Both the position numbers and the translations under genes were made by a program. From contig NZ_UWFN01000265.1 in NCBI RefSeq assembly GCF_900602065.1, positions 62,001-126,000 of the forward strand: DNA of 64,000 bases, read 5' to 3'. This stretch comes from Pseudomonas viridiflava. GTDB taxonomy: Bacteria > Pseudomonadota > Gammaproteobacteria > Pseudomonadales > Pseudomonadaceae. Shown here one piece after another: positions 39,001-46,604 of this stretch (its first letter is position 1; each line of letters starts with the position of its first letter). The notes beneath the pieces are model-generated. The model saw only the letters and a program-made list of their open reading frames with translations. It was not told the DNA's origin and ran no database searches.

Positions 39001-42000
39001 AACGGCGAAGGGGTGAAGCTGTTCAATGGCACGCAAATCGACACCATCGAGACTGATCAGACGATCTGGAAAGTCTTCATTACGGTCGATGCCAGCGGTC
39101 CGAACGAAGTGCTGCGAGTCGACGGCAGCAACATTGTGCTGCAAACAACCAACGGCACACCAAAGACTGCCAGCGGTATTCAGTACAGTGTTCTCGTGGA
39201 GAACGGTGTGGCAACGTTGACGATTTTTGTGGGCCGAGATCCAGCCAGCACCGCCACACTTATCGACGGCATCACCTACAACAACACCGGCAGCGGTTTG
39301 AGCGGTACCCGCAGCATCGGCCTGAGCATTACCGAGAATTTTGCCAGCGGCAGCTCGCCGACAACAGTGCTGGCAGACGAGGTCACCGTCACTCTCAAAC
39401 CCGCCAGTACCCCGAACACCGCGCCCGTACTGGCCGGCCCGGTGCCAGCGCGCCCCTATACCGAAGGCGACAGTGCAATTGCGATCGCTCCCGGTGCAAC
39501 GGTCACCGACGCACAAATGGACGCCCTGAACGGCGGCGCCGGTAACTACAGCGGTGCCACCCTGACCCTGACGCTAGGCAGCGGTGCTACCAGCCTCGAC
39601 ACGCTGGGTTTCAATGCCGGTAATGGTCTGAGCCTGGAGGGCCGTACCTTACTCAAGGACGGCGTCGTCATCGGCCAAGTGACCAACACGGACGGCGTGC
39701 TGACCATTCGTTTCAATGATGACGCGGGCACTATCCCGACCACTGCGGACGTACAGAACACCCTGCGTCAGATTACCTATGTGAGTGCCGATCACGCCCC
39801 GGCTGACAGCCTCGCGATCAGCGTGACCCTGTCTGACCGCTTCCTGACCTCCAGCACCATGGCGTTGAGCATCGACATAACGCCGGTCAATGACACACCG
39901 GTGATCGTCAAGGATCCGGTCATCGCGCTGGGTGATATTCAGGTCACGAGTAGCATCAGCACGCTTGGCGGGCTGTCGAGTGTGACCGCGATCAGCCTTT
40001 CTCAGGACGGTTCGACGCTGTATGCCGCCGATAACAGAGGCGTCATCGCCCTGTTCAGCCGCAACGCGACAACAGGCGAATTGACCTACCTCAGCACCCT
40101 GCCGGGTGGAGGCGAACTCACCTCGATCAACCGCCTGCTGATCAGTGCCGATGGCCAGGCGCTCTATGCCATCGGTGCCATTGATGCCGAGAAAAACGGC
40201 GTGGCGATTTACAGCCGCGACAGTTCTGGCGTGCTGCGCGTTGTTCAGACCCTGAGCTCCCAAAGCGACTTCGAATTCTACGAGACAAAGGATATTGTCC
40301 AGTCGCCTGACGGTCGCTCGCTGTACATCCTCGGCAGCACCAGCCTGCTGGTTTACAGCCGCGATGCAGGCACGGGTCAACTGACTCAAACCCAGACGCT
40401 GGGCGATGGCTGGAACGCGCCTTACCTCTGGCTACCCACTGCAATTGATGTGTCGGGAGATCTGGTATTCGTCAGCACCGACTACAGCAACAGCCTGATC
40501 GCCTACCGTCAAGGCAGCGACGGGCAACTGACGTTGCTGGGCTTTATCCGAAACACCCCAACAGATCCTGCAATCGACAACCCGGTCGAACTGGGCAGCC
40601 TGCAACATGTCGCCGTGTCAAACGATGGTCGATACGTTTACATCGCTGGCGGCGACAGCGTACGCCTGCTGAGTTTCGACGCCAGTAATGGCAGCTTCAC
40701 GTTAATAGGCGTTGTCGCCAGCGGCCTGGGCGATATCAGCGATCTGGTCCTCTCAGACGATGGCGCTGCACTGTTCGTCTCAACCGCAAACGGCACCCTG
40801 AATCGCTACGCAGTGGTAGATCAGACACTGATCCTTGCCGACACCCTGCAAAGCAGCGACAGCAGCACGCTCGGCGGCGCGAAACAGATCGTTCTGGACA
40901 GTAACGGCAACGCCATTGTCGTAGGTCAGGGCCTGACGTCGCTCAGCGTCATCGCCACGCCCGCGCCGATCTACATCATCGGCACAGACCCGGTAATACT
41001 GGCGCCAGGGCTGAGCCTCAGCGACGCTGAACTGGATGCGGCCAACGCTGGCGCAGGCAACTACCAAGGCGCAAGCGTGAGTATTTCCCGCGCTCCATCA
41101 GCCGACAGCCGTGACCATTTCGGATTTGCCGACGGCGATGGCCTGAGCCTGGTGAACGGCCAGATATTCAAGGGCGGCGCGGCCATTGCGAGCTTGATCG
41201 ACCTCAACGGCACGCTGACCCTGACCTTTACAGCTCAGGTCAGCAGCGCAGACGCCAATGCCATTTTCGGCAAGCTGACCTACGCCACAGACGCTACCGG
41301 CGTCAGTAACAGTTCAGTGAATCTCAATATGAGTTTCAGTGATGCCGCACTGACCAGCCAGACCCGCGTGGTGCAGATCACCTTGCGCGACCCGGCGGCC
41401 AACCAGTCGCCCATCGCGGGCACCACGCCGTACAACCTGACACCAGGCACCGTCGGCCAGAACTACAGCGTCACCCTCCCCGCCAACCTGTTCAACGACC
41501 CGGACGGCGACACGCTGACCTGGCAGGCCGATGTCGTGCCCGACGGCATGAGTTTCGATCCGGCCACTCGCATTCTGTCCGGCATCCCGACTGGCAGCGG
41601 CGTGTTGACACTGGTGGTCAGCGACACTGCCGGGCTGACCGCCACGCGCACGATCAACTTCACCGTACAGGTCGCAAGCGAACCCGGTGCAGGCAATCCG
41701 ACGCCGGTGATCGACAGCGTAAGCCCGGTAATTCCCGTCGATCCGGTCGCCTGGCATACAGCGCCGTCGGCTTCCCGCGACCCTGTTTTTGACTCTTCAG
41801 GGCGACCGGAAAGCGCGTCATCGCCGAGCCTTGTCGGTGAGGTCGCGGGCAACAGGCCCTTACGTTTCACCGACAACATCGGACTCGACAGCTTCGGCCA
41901 GCCTCTGGATTTCACCCAGCCTGATTCCGGCTTTACGGTGTTCGACACACCGTTGCGGACAGCCAATGGGCAGAGCGCCCTGTGGGTTAGCCAGACATCC

Positions 42001-42519
42001 CCCGATGGCACGACGTTATCAACCAACCGCGAGCGGATCGGTGCCTTGCTGGACATGAGCGGGACATCGTCACGGATCGACTTCCAGCTACCGGACGGGA
42101 TTTTCAGCAGCCGCGACAGCCAGTTGACCGTCAGCCTGCGCCTGAGCAACGGGCTACCGCTGCCGGGCTGGGTCAGCTTCGACAGTCGTACCGGCAAGAT
42201 CGTGGTTGACCGCGATCGTATGAAGCAGGCAGAACGGTTGCGGCTGGTGCTGATTGCCCGGGACGCGAGCGGTAAAGAGGCGCGCATTCCCGTAGAGCTG
42301 CAAACCGACGGCAACCGGACACTCAGCCTAACGCCTGAACAGACGCCCGCGCTTCAAACCGCAGAGCCTCGCTCACAGGCGTCGGCACAGAGAGGCGTCA
42401 GCGAGCAACTGCAGGTCGCCAGCCAGGGCGGACTGCTGGCCCGGGCTCAGGCACTGCTCGCCGCACTGCTGCCAAAAGATGCCACGCCCGGGGAAAAATC
42501 CGACCGCGACGCGGCCTGA
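33007..42519 (+). CDS. Giant LEPR-motif repeat protein, putative secreted adhesin
   Basis: A 3170-residue secreted-type protein. The ATG at 33007 has the ribosome site AGAAAGGA. Near the N-terminus (residues 21-30) stands LEPRMMFDAA, the LEPR-type motif of very large bacterial surface proteins, with no classical signal peptide. Four long beta-propeller-like blocks (roughly residues 220-530, 840-1245, 1490-1835, 2310-2655) built on units such as SSDGKYLYAAN alternate with cadherin-like modules marked by NYQGAS and LRQITY-type motifs, and two He-PIG/Ig-like modules lie near residues 1380-1470 and 2800-2890. The last 270 residues are unique. No RTX GGxGxD repeats are seen and I noticed no cysteine. 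It probably mediates adhesion; export is likely by the genes downstream. Confidence 0.85.
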   Translation: MTLPASNTRKRLKHASLALALEPRMMFDAAAVATAADVAVQVAATDVAPGVEATPANATVTVTDSTTTIPAVDLFGAVAVSADSANHELESLVVTVNSSGANQALVIDGTTIDLTTGPGVTETHKYAYTVAVNGDITTVTIALNSSADNTPADVANLIDNIAYQVKDSSIESGATTITLKSLSDDSDTATLNISATINLDNQINRPPVIGDAGIPDLAQSVTLADLGTSKEVVYSSDGKYLYAANASGTIVKFAVDANGALTSEQVFKDSTNLSSITDLALSSDGKSMYAISGSNIITLDVSDNGTLSYLNSTSGGGELQSVALSSDGKQVYVSTRVGGITVFTRDTATGELSGTGLPTLQEGALGGGRTRTIVSAGDYVFVASGTSLVTLQRDADGKLTKLSAGTLSTGIPTSITPSLTASADGSLIYIGDGSTIRIYALQGDGSGKTLVSLGSTSLAGVSALSVSGDGTKLYATSSSAGTLSVYSIGANGALSLTRTLNDVSGAGAVSLAPDGQSLVVAGSSLSRFSTTLSYINGSETRITDGLTLSDANLDRLANNAGNYQGASITIERSGGANGEDQFGFATASGLTLENNRILKNGVEIATFTESGGTLTITFTAAASSADANAVLQQITYSNTGNNVDGTLVRLNISASDGTLSSVAATVALLLTDNSAPTLGATVPVQPVYDTKGTVATLFKDASVNTGEVGQSIIEMKLSIDGLGSVANEFIIIDGTRIDLSTSSSNTTINGYSYVYSLTNGVGSLTISSASGISTFAAQALVNAIAYVNDSNQAVTGNRNVTLVTLRDNGGTANDGKDTGAPGLVANIVLAVNNAPVLQVDVDPDPTLFYSDGTLSGNTDYVTSVTLSTDGKTLYVTGSSGASLTGIAYIRVYARDTASGELTLLQTFTQGTGDDPNTTAIEVNGLNGANTLTVSPDGTSVYVAGYSSTGSATAYSLVLFTRDAANGALTYSGIVATQGEVNGSLTTSGLDTVVSEIVLSADGKSLYTINGVRANDGSTNKSEIAFFSRDPATGDLTFIGSYLGGTADKGLNQPTGLVVSADGTSVYVSNNGNAMITILKRDISTGILTYVAAVNQASISADPDSGVQPTDNRFLQNLQDIVISPDDQFLYVGSNAIGTISIFQRDVDGGLTYVGTVDTYNSKYTTALTMREMALSADGSALYVTTFGGQSVLVFARDATTGKLTFSESVNVGKSINHLAVSADGLNIYTGSSQVSTGVAILSARANTVYSDQHPTTFADGVSFADADFDTLSDYKGTVLTIVRSGTASVSDLFAFADGNDLRLENGKILYQDQAIADFMIDAGKLTVTFTASVDKTLANQVLKQVTYQNGDSTAPARVNLSVSIGDGGKSDSTVVVLLVNHAPVVSNDSYVPVTATVNHSYSVVLPEDLFKDAEGDVLTWQVDGLPSTLSFDPATRTVSGTPDSKGSYTITVTVTDTLGNSRDLQVTLTVAADPALAPVLSGDTTDIEYAGQTDGWSSELFTDVLSGAQDSVLSSDGKYLYVVSIPESGTSYLSQFSRAADGSLTLVRSLFDASLADGIAGLGGAIKVVLSADQQSLYVIGSTDNAVVVFSRDTSSGELALAGTLNGSAIAGGVDAIRDIVSVGGHVYIAAGDSLSVFSQQADGSLTLDKTYSDGADGMQGLASINRLQLSVDGQFLFVGGTGGNAIASALRIGADGVLTYLNSVGTGENYIGGLTVSADGKTLYAINNGTPGSLEAISIGSDGRLTLIGSSAVNLAGSDLVVSADGSAVFLVGEDTLKVFTRAADGTLTHYADVTDDGTEFGLSFKSLNSISLSNDGKQLYISDTGTSILFTMNVDLPRLDYTEGGSAGALLPSAHLSSPTLDVTGNYEDASISIVRDGGALADDLFTFLDGNGLTLDGSQIMKGGVAIATFVQANGELTVTFLAGSSQADAQNVLRQIAYANTSNDPERAGATPDFSVTFDDGAGNSTVLEVGVDLHGVNDPSVLISTPLNPDLAENGEGVKLFNGTQIDTIETDQTIWKVFITVDASGPNEVLRVDGSNIVLQTTNGTPKTASGIQYSVLVENGVATLTIFVGRDPASTATLIDGITYNNTGSGLSGTRSIGLSITENFASGSSPTTVLADEVTVTLKPASTPNTAPVLAGPVPARPYTEGDSAIAIAPGATVTDAQMDALNGGAGNYSGATLTLTLGSGATSLDTLGFNAGNGLSLEGRTLLKDGVVIGQVTNTDGVLTIRFNDDAGTIPTTADVQNTLRQITYVSADHAPADSLAISVTLSDRFLTSSTMALSIDITPVNDTPVIVKDPVIALGDIQVTSSISTLGGLSSVTAISLSQDGSTLYAADNRGVIALFSRNATTGELTYLSTLPGGGELTSINRLLISADGQALYAIGAIDAEKNGVAIYSRDSSGVLRVVQTLSSQSDFEFYETKDIVQSPDGRSLYILGSTSLLVYSRDAGTGQLTQTQTLGDGWNAPYLWLPTAIDVSGDLVFVSTDYSNSLIAYRQGSDGQLTLLGFIRNTPTDPAIDNPVELGSLQHVAVSNDGRYVYIAGGDSVRLLSFDASNGSFTLIGVVASGLGDISDLVLSDDGAALFVSTANGTLNRYAVVDQTLILADTLQSSDSSTLGGAKQIVLDSNGNAIVVGQGLTSLSVIATPAPIYIIGTDPVILAPGLSLSDAELDAANAGAGNYQGASVSISRAPSADSRDHFGFADGDGLSLVNGQIFKGGAAIASLIDLNGTLTLTFTAQVSSADANAIFGKLTYATDATGVSNSSVNLNMSFSDAALTSQTRVVQITLRDPAANQSPIAGTTPYNLTPGTVGQNYSVTLPANLFNDPDGDTLTWQADVVPDGMSFDPATRILSGIPTGSGVLTLVVSDTAGLTATRTINFTVQVASEPGAGNPTPVIDSVSPVIPVDPVAWHTAPSASRDPVFDSSGRPESASSPSLVGEVAGNRPLRFTDNIGLDSFGQPLDFTQPDSGFTVFDTPLRTANGQSALWVSQTSPDGTTLSTNRERIGALLDMSGTSSRIDFQLPDGIFSSRDSQLTVSLRLSNGLPLPGWVSFDSRTGKIVVDRDRMKQAERLRLVLIARDASGKEARIPVELQTDGNRTLSLTPEQTPALQTAEPRSQASAQRGVSEQLQVASQGGLLARAQALLAALLPKDATPGEKSDRDAA

Positions 42520-42540
42520 TCGCAACAACGACGCGGGTTC

Positions 42541-42602
42541 ATTAAGCATTCTTAATGAACCCGCAATTGCCTGTTATCAAGAATAATTCTTATCTTGTCG
42601 CC
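42541..42602 (+). promoter_or_regulatory. Promoter of the exporter operon with box (site C)
   Basis: The box ATTAAGCATTCTTAAT (42541-42556) starts 22 bases after the giant gene ends. Ten bases later comes TTGCCT and 17 bases on TTATCT. The downstream stretch GAATAATTCTTATCTTGTCG matches site B. The exporter can thus be made independently of read-through from the 9.5-kb gene. Confidence 0.75.
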
Positions 42603-42671
42603 GCCCCAAACTGGCCCGCACCCCGGCCTCACCCGATCGCGGTACGGACAGCACTTTTCAGAGGAACACTC

Positions 42672-44354
42672 GTGATCAACACCAAACTTCCAGGCCTCAC
42701 TGGTCGCCTGTCGCTGCGTCTGGCCATCGGCCTGGCCACGCTCAGCCTGTCTGCCTGCGCCGTGAAACCCGAAGCGATCACCCTCGACCAGCAAATCGCT
42801 GAGGCGAGCTCCGACCGGGTCAAGATGTTCGACGCCCAAGAGCCCGTCACCCGGCCAATCAGCCTGGATGAAGCCATGGCCCGGGCCGTGAAATACAACC
42901 TGCAGCAACGTCTGATGCTGATGGAGCGAGCGCTGGAAGACAACCTGCTGGACGCACAGAACCTCGACATGCTACCCAAACTGGCGGCGCGGGCGGGTTG
43001 GCGTGGACGTGACAACGTGTCGGCGTCGTCCAGCGAATCTATTCGCACCGGCAGCCAGTCCCTGGAGCCGTCCACCAGTCAGGACCGCTCCAGCCGCAAC
43101 GCCGACCTGCAAATGTCGTGGAACACCCTTGATTTCGGCCTCGGTTACTTCAGCGCCAAAGCTCAGGCCAACAAAACCCTGGGAGCCGAGGAACGCCGCA
43201 GGCGAGTGGTGGCCGACATCATTCAGCAGGTACGTGCCGCCTACTGGGAAGCCGCCACGGCCGAGCGCCTGAAACCTGAGGTGCAACGCACACTGGTGGA
43301 AGCGCGCAGTGCACTGGAGCGCGCGCAACAGACCGAGAAACAACGTCTGCTCGCGCCGCTGGATGCCCTGCGCTTCCAGAAGGGGCTGCTGGAAATGGTC
43401 CGCCAACTGGAATCAGTGGACAGCGAACTGGCCACTGCCAAATCCCGACTGGCCGCGTTGATGAACCTGCCACCGGCCACCCAATACAGCCTGGTCGTTC
43501 CCAGCGAGCAACAATTGACCCGACCGCCACTGGCCTACAGCCTCGAAGACCTGGAAACCATGGCCATGGTCAAGCGTCCGGAGGTCCGTGAGGAAGGCTA
43601 CCTGGCGCGCAACGCCGTGCTGGAAACCCGCAGCGCCATGTTGCGCCTGCTGCCAGGCGCTTCGCTGTTCATCGGTGGTAATTACGACAGCACCAGTTAC
43701 ATGGCCAATAACAACTGGGCCGATGCCGGTGTGCAAGTCAGCTGGAACCTGCTCAGCGTGCTCTCCTACCCTGCGATCAGCCGGGCTGGCGAAGCGCGCG
43801 AAGCCGTTGCCGATGTTCGCCGCCAGGCACTGCGTATGGCCGTGCTGACTCAAGTCAACGTGGCCTGGCAACAATACCAACGCGCATCACGCCTGTTCGA
43901 GCGCTCCAACGAACTGCAGCGTATTCAGCGCGGCATTCTCACCCAGACCGAAAGCGCCGTCCAAAGCGACGCGCAAACGCTGGTCGAGCGTGTACGCACC
44001 AGCACCGAAACGGTCCTGGCAACGCGTACTCGCGATCGCAGTTATGCCGAGTTGCAGAACGCTTATGGCGCGGTTTACCAGTCTGCCGGGCTTGATCCGC
44101 TGCCCGAACAACTGGCCGACAAAAGCGTCGCCACCCTGAGCCAGGCCATCGCCCACAACGCGATTGCTCTGGCCAAAGGTGAAACGCCGGTGCCACGCCT
44201 GCATGCCGCTCCGTCGCTGATGGCCCGTACCGTAGCCCAGCCGCTGCCAGCACCGAAAGCCGCGCCTGCTCCAGCGCGAATCAATACCTGGAGCAGCCTC
44301 GGCTCTCTGCAAGATGCCGAGCTGGTTCCGGTGAACACTCCGACCCTGCGCTGA
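42672..44354 (+). CDS. TolC-like outer membrane efflux lipoprotein
   Basis: A 560-residue outer membrane factor of the TolC/OEP family. The GTG at 42672 preceded by GAGGAACACTC is chosen: the ATG that opens the frame at 42555 lies inside the regulatory box. A lipobox (LSLSAC) follows 20-odd hydrophobic residues. Two OEP repeats are seen (ISLDEAMARAVKYNLQQRL and SYAELQNAYGAVYQSAG at their ends) with long coiled-coil stretches. The C-terminal 60 residues are Pro/Ala-rich. It should form the outer channel for the two adaptors encoded next. Confidence 0.88.
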   Translation: MINTKLPGLTGRLSLRLAIGLATLSLSACAVKPEAITLDQQIAEASSDRVKMFDAQEPVTRPISLDEAMARAVKYNLQQRLMLMERALEDNLLDAQNLDMLPKLAARAGWRGRDNVSASSSESIRTGSQSLEPSTSQDRSSRNADLQMSWNTLDFGLGYFSAKAQANKTLGAEERRRRVVADIIQQVRAAYWEAATAERLKPEVQRTLVEARSALERAQQTEKQRLLAPLDALRFQKGLLEMVRQLESVDSELATAKSRLAALMNLPPATQYSLVVPSEQQLTRPPLAYSLEDLETMAMVKRPEVREEGYLARNAVLETRSAMLRLLPGASLFIGGNYDSTSYMANNNWADAGVQVSWNLLSVLSYPAISRAGEAREAVADVRRQALRMAVLTQVNVAWQQYQRASRLFERSNELQRIQRGILTQTESAVQSDAQTLVERVRTSTETVLATRTRDRSYAELQNAYGAVYQSAGLDPLPEQLADKSVATLSQAIAHNAIALAKGETPVPRLHAAPSLMARTVAQPLPAPKAAPAPARINTWSSLGSLQDAELVPVNTPTLR

Positions 44355-44411
44355 TCCATTAACGCCACTCCGACCGGGGTGGCGCTTCCCTGCCGAGATT
44401 CCCAAGCCGCC

Positions 44412-45224
44412 ATGCGTATTTCGCCTCCGCTCCCCTATTCCTTGTTACTGCTGGCAATGGCTTGCGCCACGGTCAATGCCGACGAACCCGCGCCCCTGCA
44501 ACCGCCCTCGACCGCCTCGACTGTCGGGTCCCCGGCGACTGGCTCCTCGGCAGCCGACATCCGCGTACAACTGATCGCGAGCCAACGCACGGTGCTGTCC
44601 AGCGAACTGGCTGGCAAGATCATCAGTCTGGACGTGAAAGAAGGCGAAAGCTTCAAGAAAGGCGAACGTCTGGTGGCCTTCGACTGCGCCATTCACCAGG
44701 CGCGACTCAATCACTCAACCGCCGCCGAGTCTGCCGCCAGCAAAAAACTGATGATCGCCAAACGCCTCGACCAGTTGCAGTCCATCAGTGTTGCGGATGT
44801 CGCTCAGGCCGAAGCAGCCCTGGCCATGGCACGCGCTGAAAGTGGCGTAGGACGGGTCATGCTGCAGCGATGCAGTATCAGCGCGCCGTTCTCCGGGCGC
44901 ATTGCCGAGCGTAAGGTCCAGCCAGGTGAATACGTCGCCGAAGGCAAGGAGCTGTTGGCCATTTACGACAACAGTGCATTCGACGTGGAGCTGATCGCCC
45001 CATCGCGCTGGCTGACCTGGCTCAAGCCCGGCAGCCGCTTTCAAGTCAGCCTTGATGAGACCGGCAAAAGCTACCCCGCAGAAGTTGTACGCATGGGCTC
45101 GGTCATTGATCCGCTCAGCCAGTCGGTCAAGGTCTTCGGCCGAATCGCAGCCAGCGATGCCAGCCTGTTGCCAGGCATGAGCGGCACCGCGCAACTCGCT
45201 CCGCCCATCGTCAGCGCCAAATGA
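44412..45224 (+). CDS. Periplasmic adaptor (HlyD/RND-type), small
   Basis: A 270-residue membrane-fusion-type protein with a Sec signal peptide (cleavage likely after VNA). The lipoyl half-motifs are GKIISLDVKEGESFKKGERL and CSISAPFSGRIAERKVQPGE, joined by a short coiled coil (~residues 95-150), then a beta-barrel part (QSVKVFGRIAASDASLLPGM). It is shorter than usual adaptors. The next gene starts four bases before its end. Confidence 0.85.
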   Translation: MRISPPLPYSLLLLAMACATVNADEPAPLQPPSTASTVGSPATGSSAADIRVQLIASQRTVLSSELAGKIISLDVKEGESFKKGERLVAFDCAIHQARLNHSTAAESAASKKLMIAKRLDQLQSISVADVAQAEAALAMARAESGVGRVMLQRCSISAPFSGRIAERKVQPGEYVAEGKELLAIYDNSAFDVELIAPSRWLTWLKPGSRFQVSLDETGKSYPAEVVRMGSVIDPLSQSVKVFGRIAASDASLLPGMSGTAQLAPPIVSAK

Positions 45225-46564
45225 AGACCGCCGAGCCCCCTGACCAGCAAGCCCTGCAAAGCCTCAGCCAACTGCTGCAACTCGAACAGCAGGCGCGCAG
45301 TGCGCTGACGACTCAGGAACTGGCATTTGTCATGGTCAACGACAGCCGCTTGCTGCTCGACTATCGTCAGGCTCTGCTGTGGAGTTGCGATCGCTCACGG
45401 ATCGACGCAATCTCGGGCCTGGCGGTGGTCGAGCAGGATGCGCCGTTCAATATCTGGCTCAGCGGCTTATGCAAACGCTGGCAAGACCAGCCCGACGCTC
45501 AACACATTCATTCGCTCAATACCGCCGGCCTGGCTACCGATGACCTGCCGCTGTGGGCCGAGCATTTTCCTGCACACCTGATCTGGATGCCGTTACGGCA
45601 TGTCGACGGCAGACTCCTCGGCGCACTGTTGCTGGCCAGGGAAACGCTGCTGCCCTCGTCGCAGGAGCCACTGGCTGCCCTGCTGATCAATGCGTATGGC
45701 CATGCCTGGGCAGCATTGCTGGGCAAGAGCAGCCGACGCAAAACTGGCCAATCACACAAACGCCGGTGGCTGGCCGGGTTGCTCGCAACGGCCGTACTAC
45801 TGAGCTTGCCGGTCCGCCAATCGGTATTGGCCCCCGCCGAAATCGTTGCCCGTCAACCCAGCGTTTTGCGTGCACCGCTGCAAGGCGTGGTGGAAAAAAT
45901 TCTGGTAAAGCCCAACGAACTGGTCCAGGCCGGGCAGGTACTGGTGCAACTCGACGCCCGGGAACTGCAAAGCCGCCTGGAATCATCACGCCAGGCCATG
46001 GCGATCGCTGATGCCGAGTTCCGTCAGGCTCAGCAACAAGCGCTCAGCGATGAACGCAGCAAAGCAACCCTGGCCGTATTGCAGGGGCGTCGCGAACAGG
46101 CGCAGACCGAGGTGTATTACCTGCAGGAAAGCCTCAAGCGCATGAACATTCTGGCTCCCCGTGCCGGCGTCGCGGTGTTCGATGATCCGAGCGACTGGGT
46201 AGGTCGTCCGGTGTCATTAGGTGAACGCATCATGCTGGTCGCTGAGCCGAGCGAGGCACAACTGGACATCCAGTTGCCCATCGCTGATGCCATAGACTTG
46301 CAGCCGGGTGCCGACATCCTGATGTTCCTCAATACTGACCCAACGTCACCGCTGCCTGCGAGCCTGCAACGTCTGGCTTACCGGGCCAGCCCGACAGCAG
46401 ACGGCAGCATGGCCTATCGCTTGAAAGCCGAATTCACCGAGGCGGACCCACGTATTCGGGTTGGCCTCAAAGGCACGGCGAAGCTCTACGGCGAACGCAC
46501 CAGCGTGCTGTATTACCTGCTCCGTCGCCCGCTGTCAGCGCTACGCATCTGGCTCGCATTGTGA
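45221..46564 (+). CDS. HlyD-like adaptor with cytoplasmic GAF-like domain
   Basis: A 447-residue inner membrane protein. Residues 1-180 are soluble and probably cytoplasmic, with a GAF-like look (ELAFVMVNDSRLLLDYRQAL, HLIWMPLRHVDGRLLGALLL); one membrane helix lies at about 183-198; the rest is a HlyD-type adaptor with split lipoyl motifs (QGVVEKILVKPNELVQAGQV and MNILAPRAGVAVFDDP) and a coiled coil. Adaptors of type I exporters have a similar single helix but normally no such cytoplasmic domain. It may sense a ligand or dock a partner; unproven. Confidence 0.8.
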   Translation: MKTAEPPDQQALQSLSQLLQLEQQARSALTTQELAFVMVNDSRLLLDYRQALLWSCDRSRIDAISGLAVVEQDAPFNIWLSGLCKRWQDQPDAQHIHSLNTAGLATDDLPLWAEHFPAHLIWMPLRHVDGRLLGALLLARETLLPSSQEPLAALLINAYGHAWAALLGKSSRRKTGQSHKRRWLAGLLATAVLLSLPVRQSVLAPAEIVARQPSVLRAPLQGVVEKILVKPNELVQAGQVLVQLDARELQSRLESSRQAMAIADAEFRQAQQQALSDERSKATLAVLQGRREQAQTEVYYLQESLKRMNILAPRAGVAVFDDPSDWVGRPVSLGERIMLVAEPSEAQLDIQLPIADAIDLQPGADILMFLNTDPTSPLPASLQRLAYRASPTADGSMAYRLKAEFTEADPRIRVGLKGTAKLYGERTSVLYYLLRRPLSALRIWLAL

Positions 46565-46604
46565 GGCCTGCCGTCCCCTGCGCGAGCTATGAGGCGCACA
46601 ACCG

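Noticed and set aside
33007..42519. RTX toxin or type I (LapA-like) adhesin
   Set aside because: No GGxGxDxxx repeats, no C-terminal secretion signal and no ABC transporter gene nearby.
42555..42671. ATG that lengthens the TolC-like protein by 39 residues
   Set aside because: The codon lies in the regulatory box and the lipoprotein signal begins after the GTG at 42672, which has a good ribosome site.
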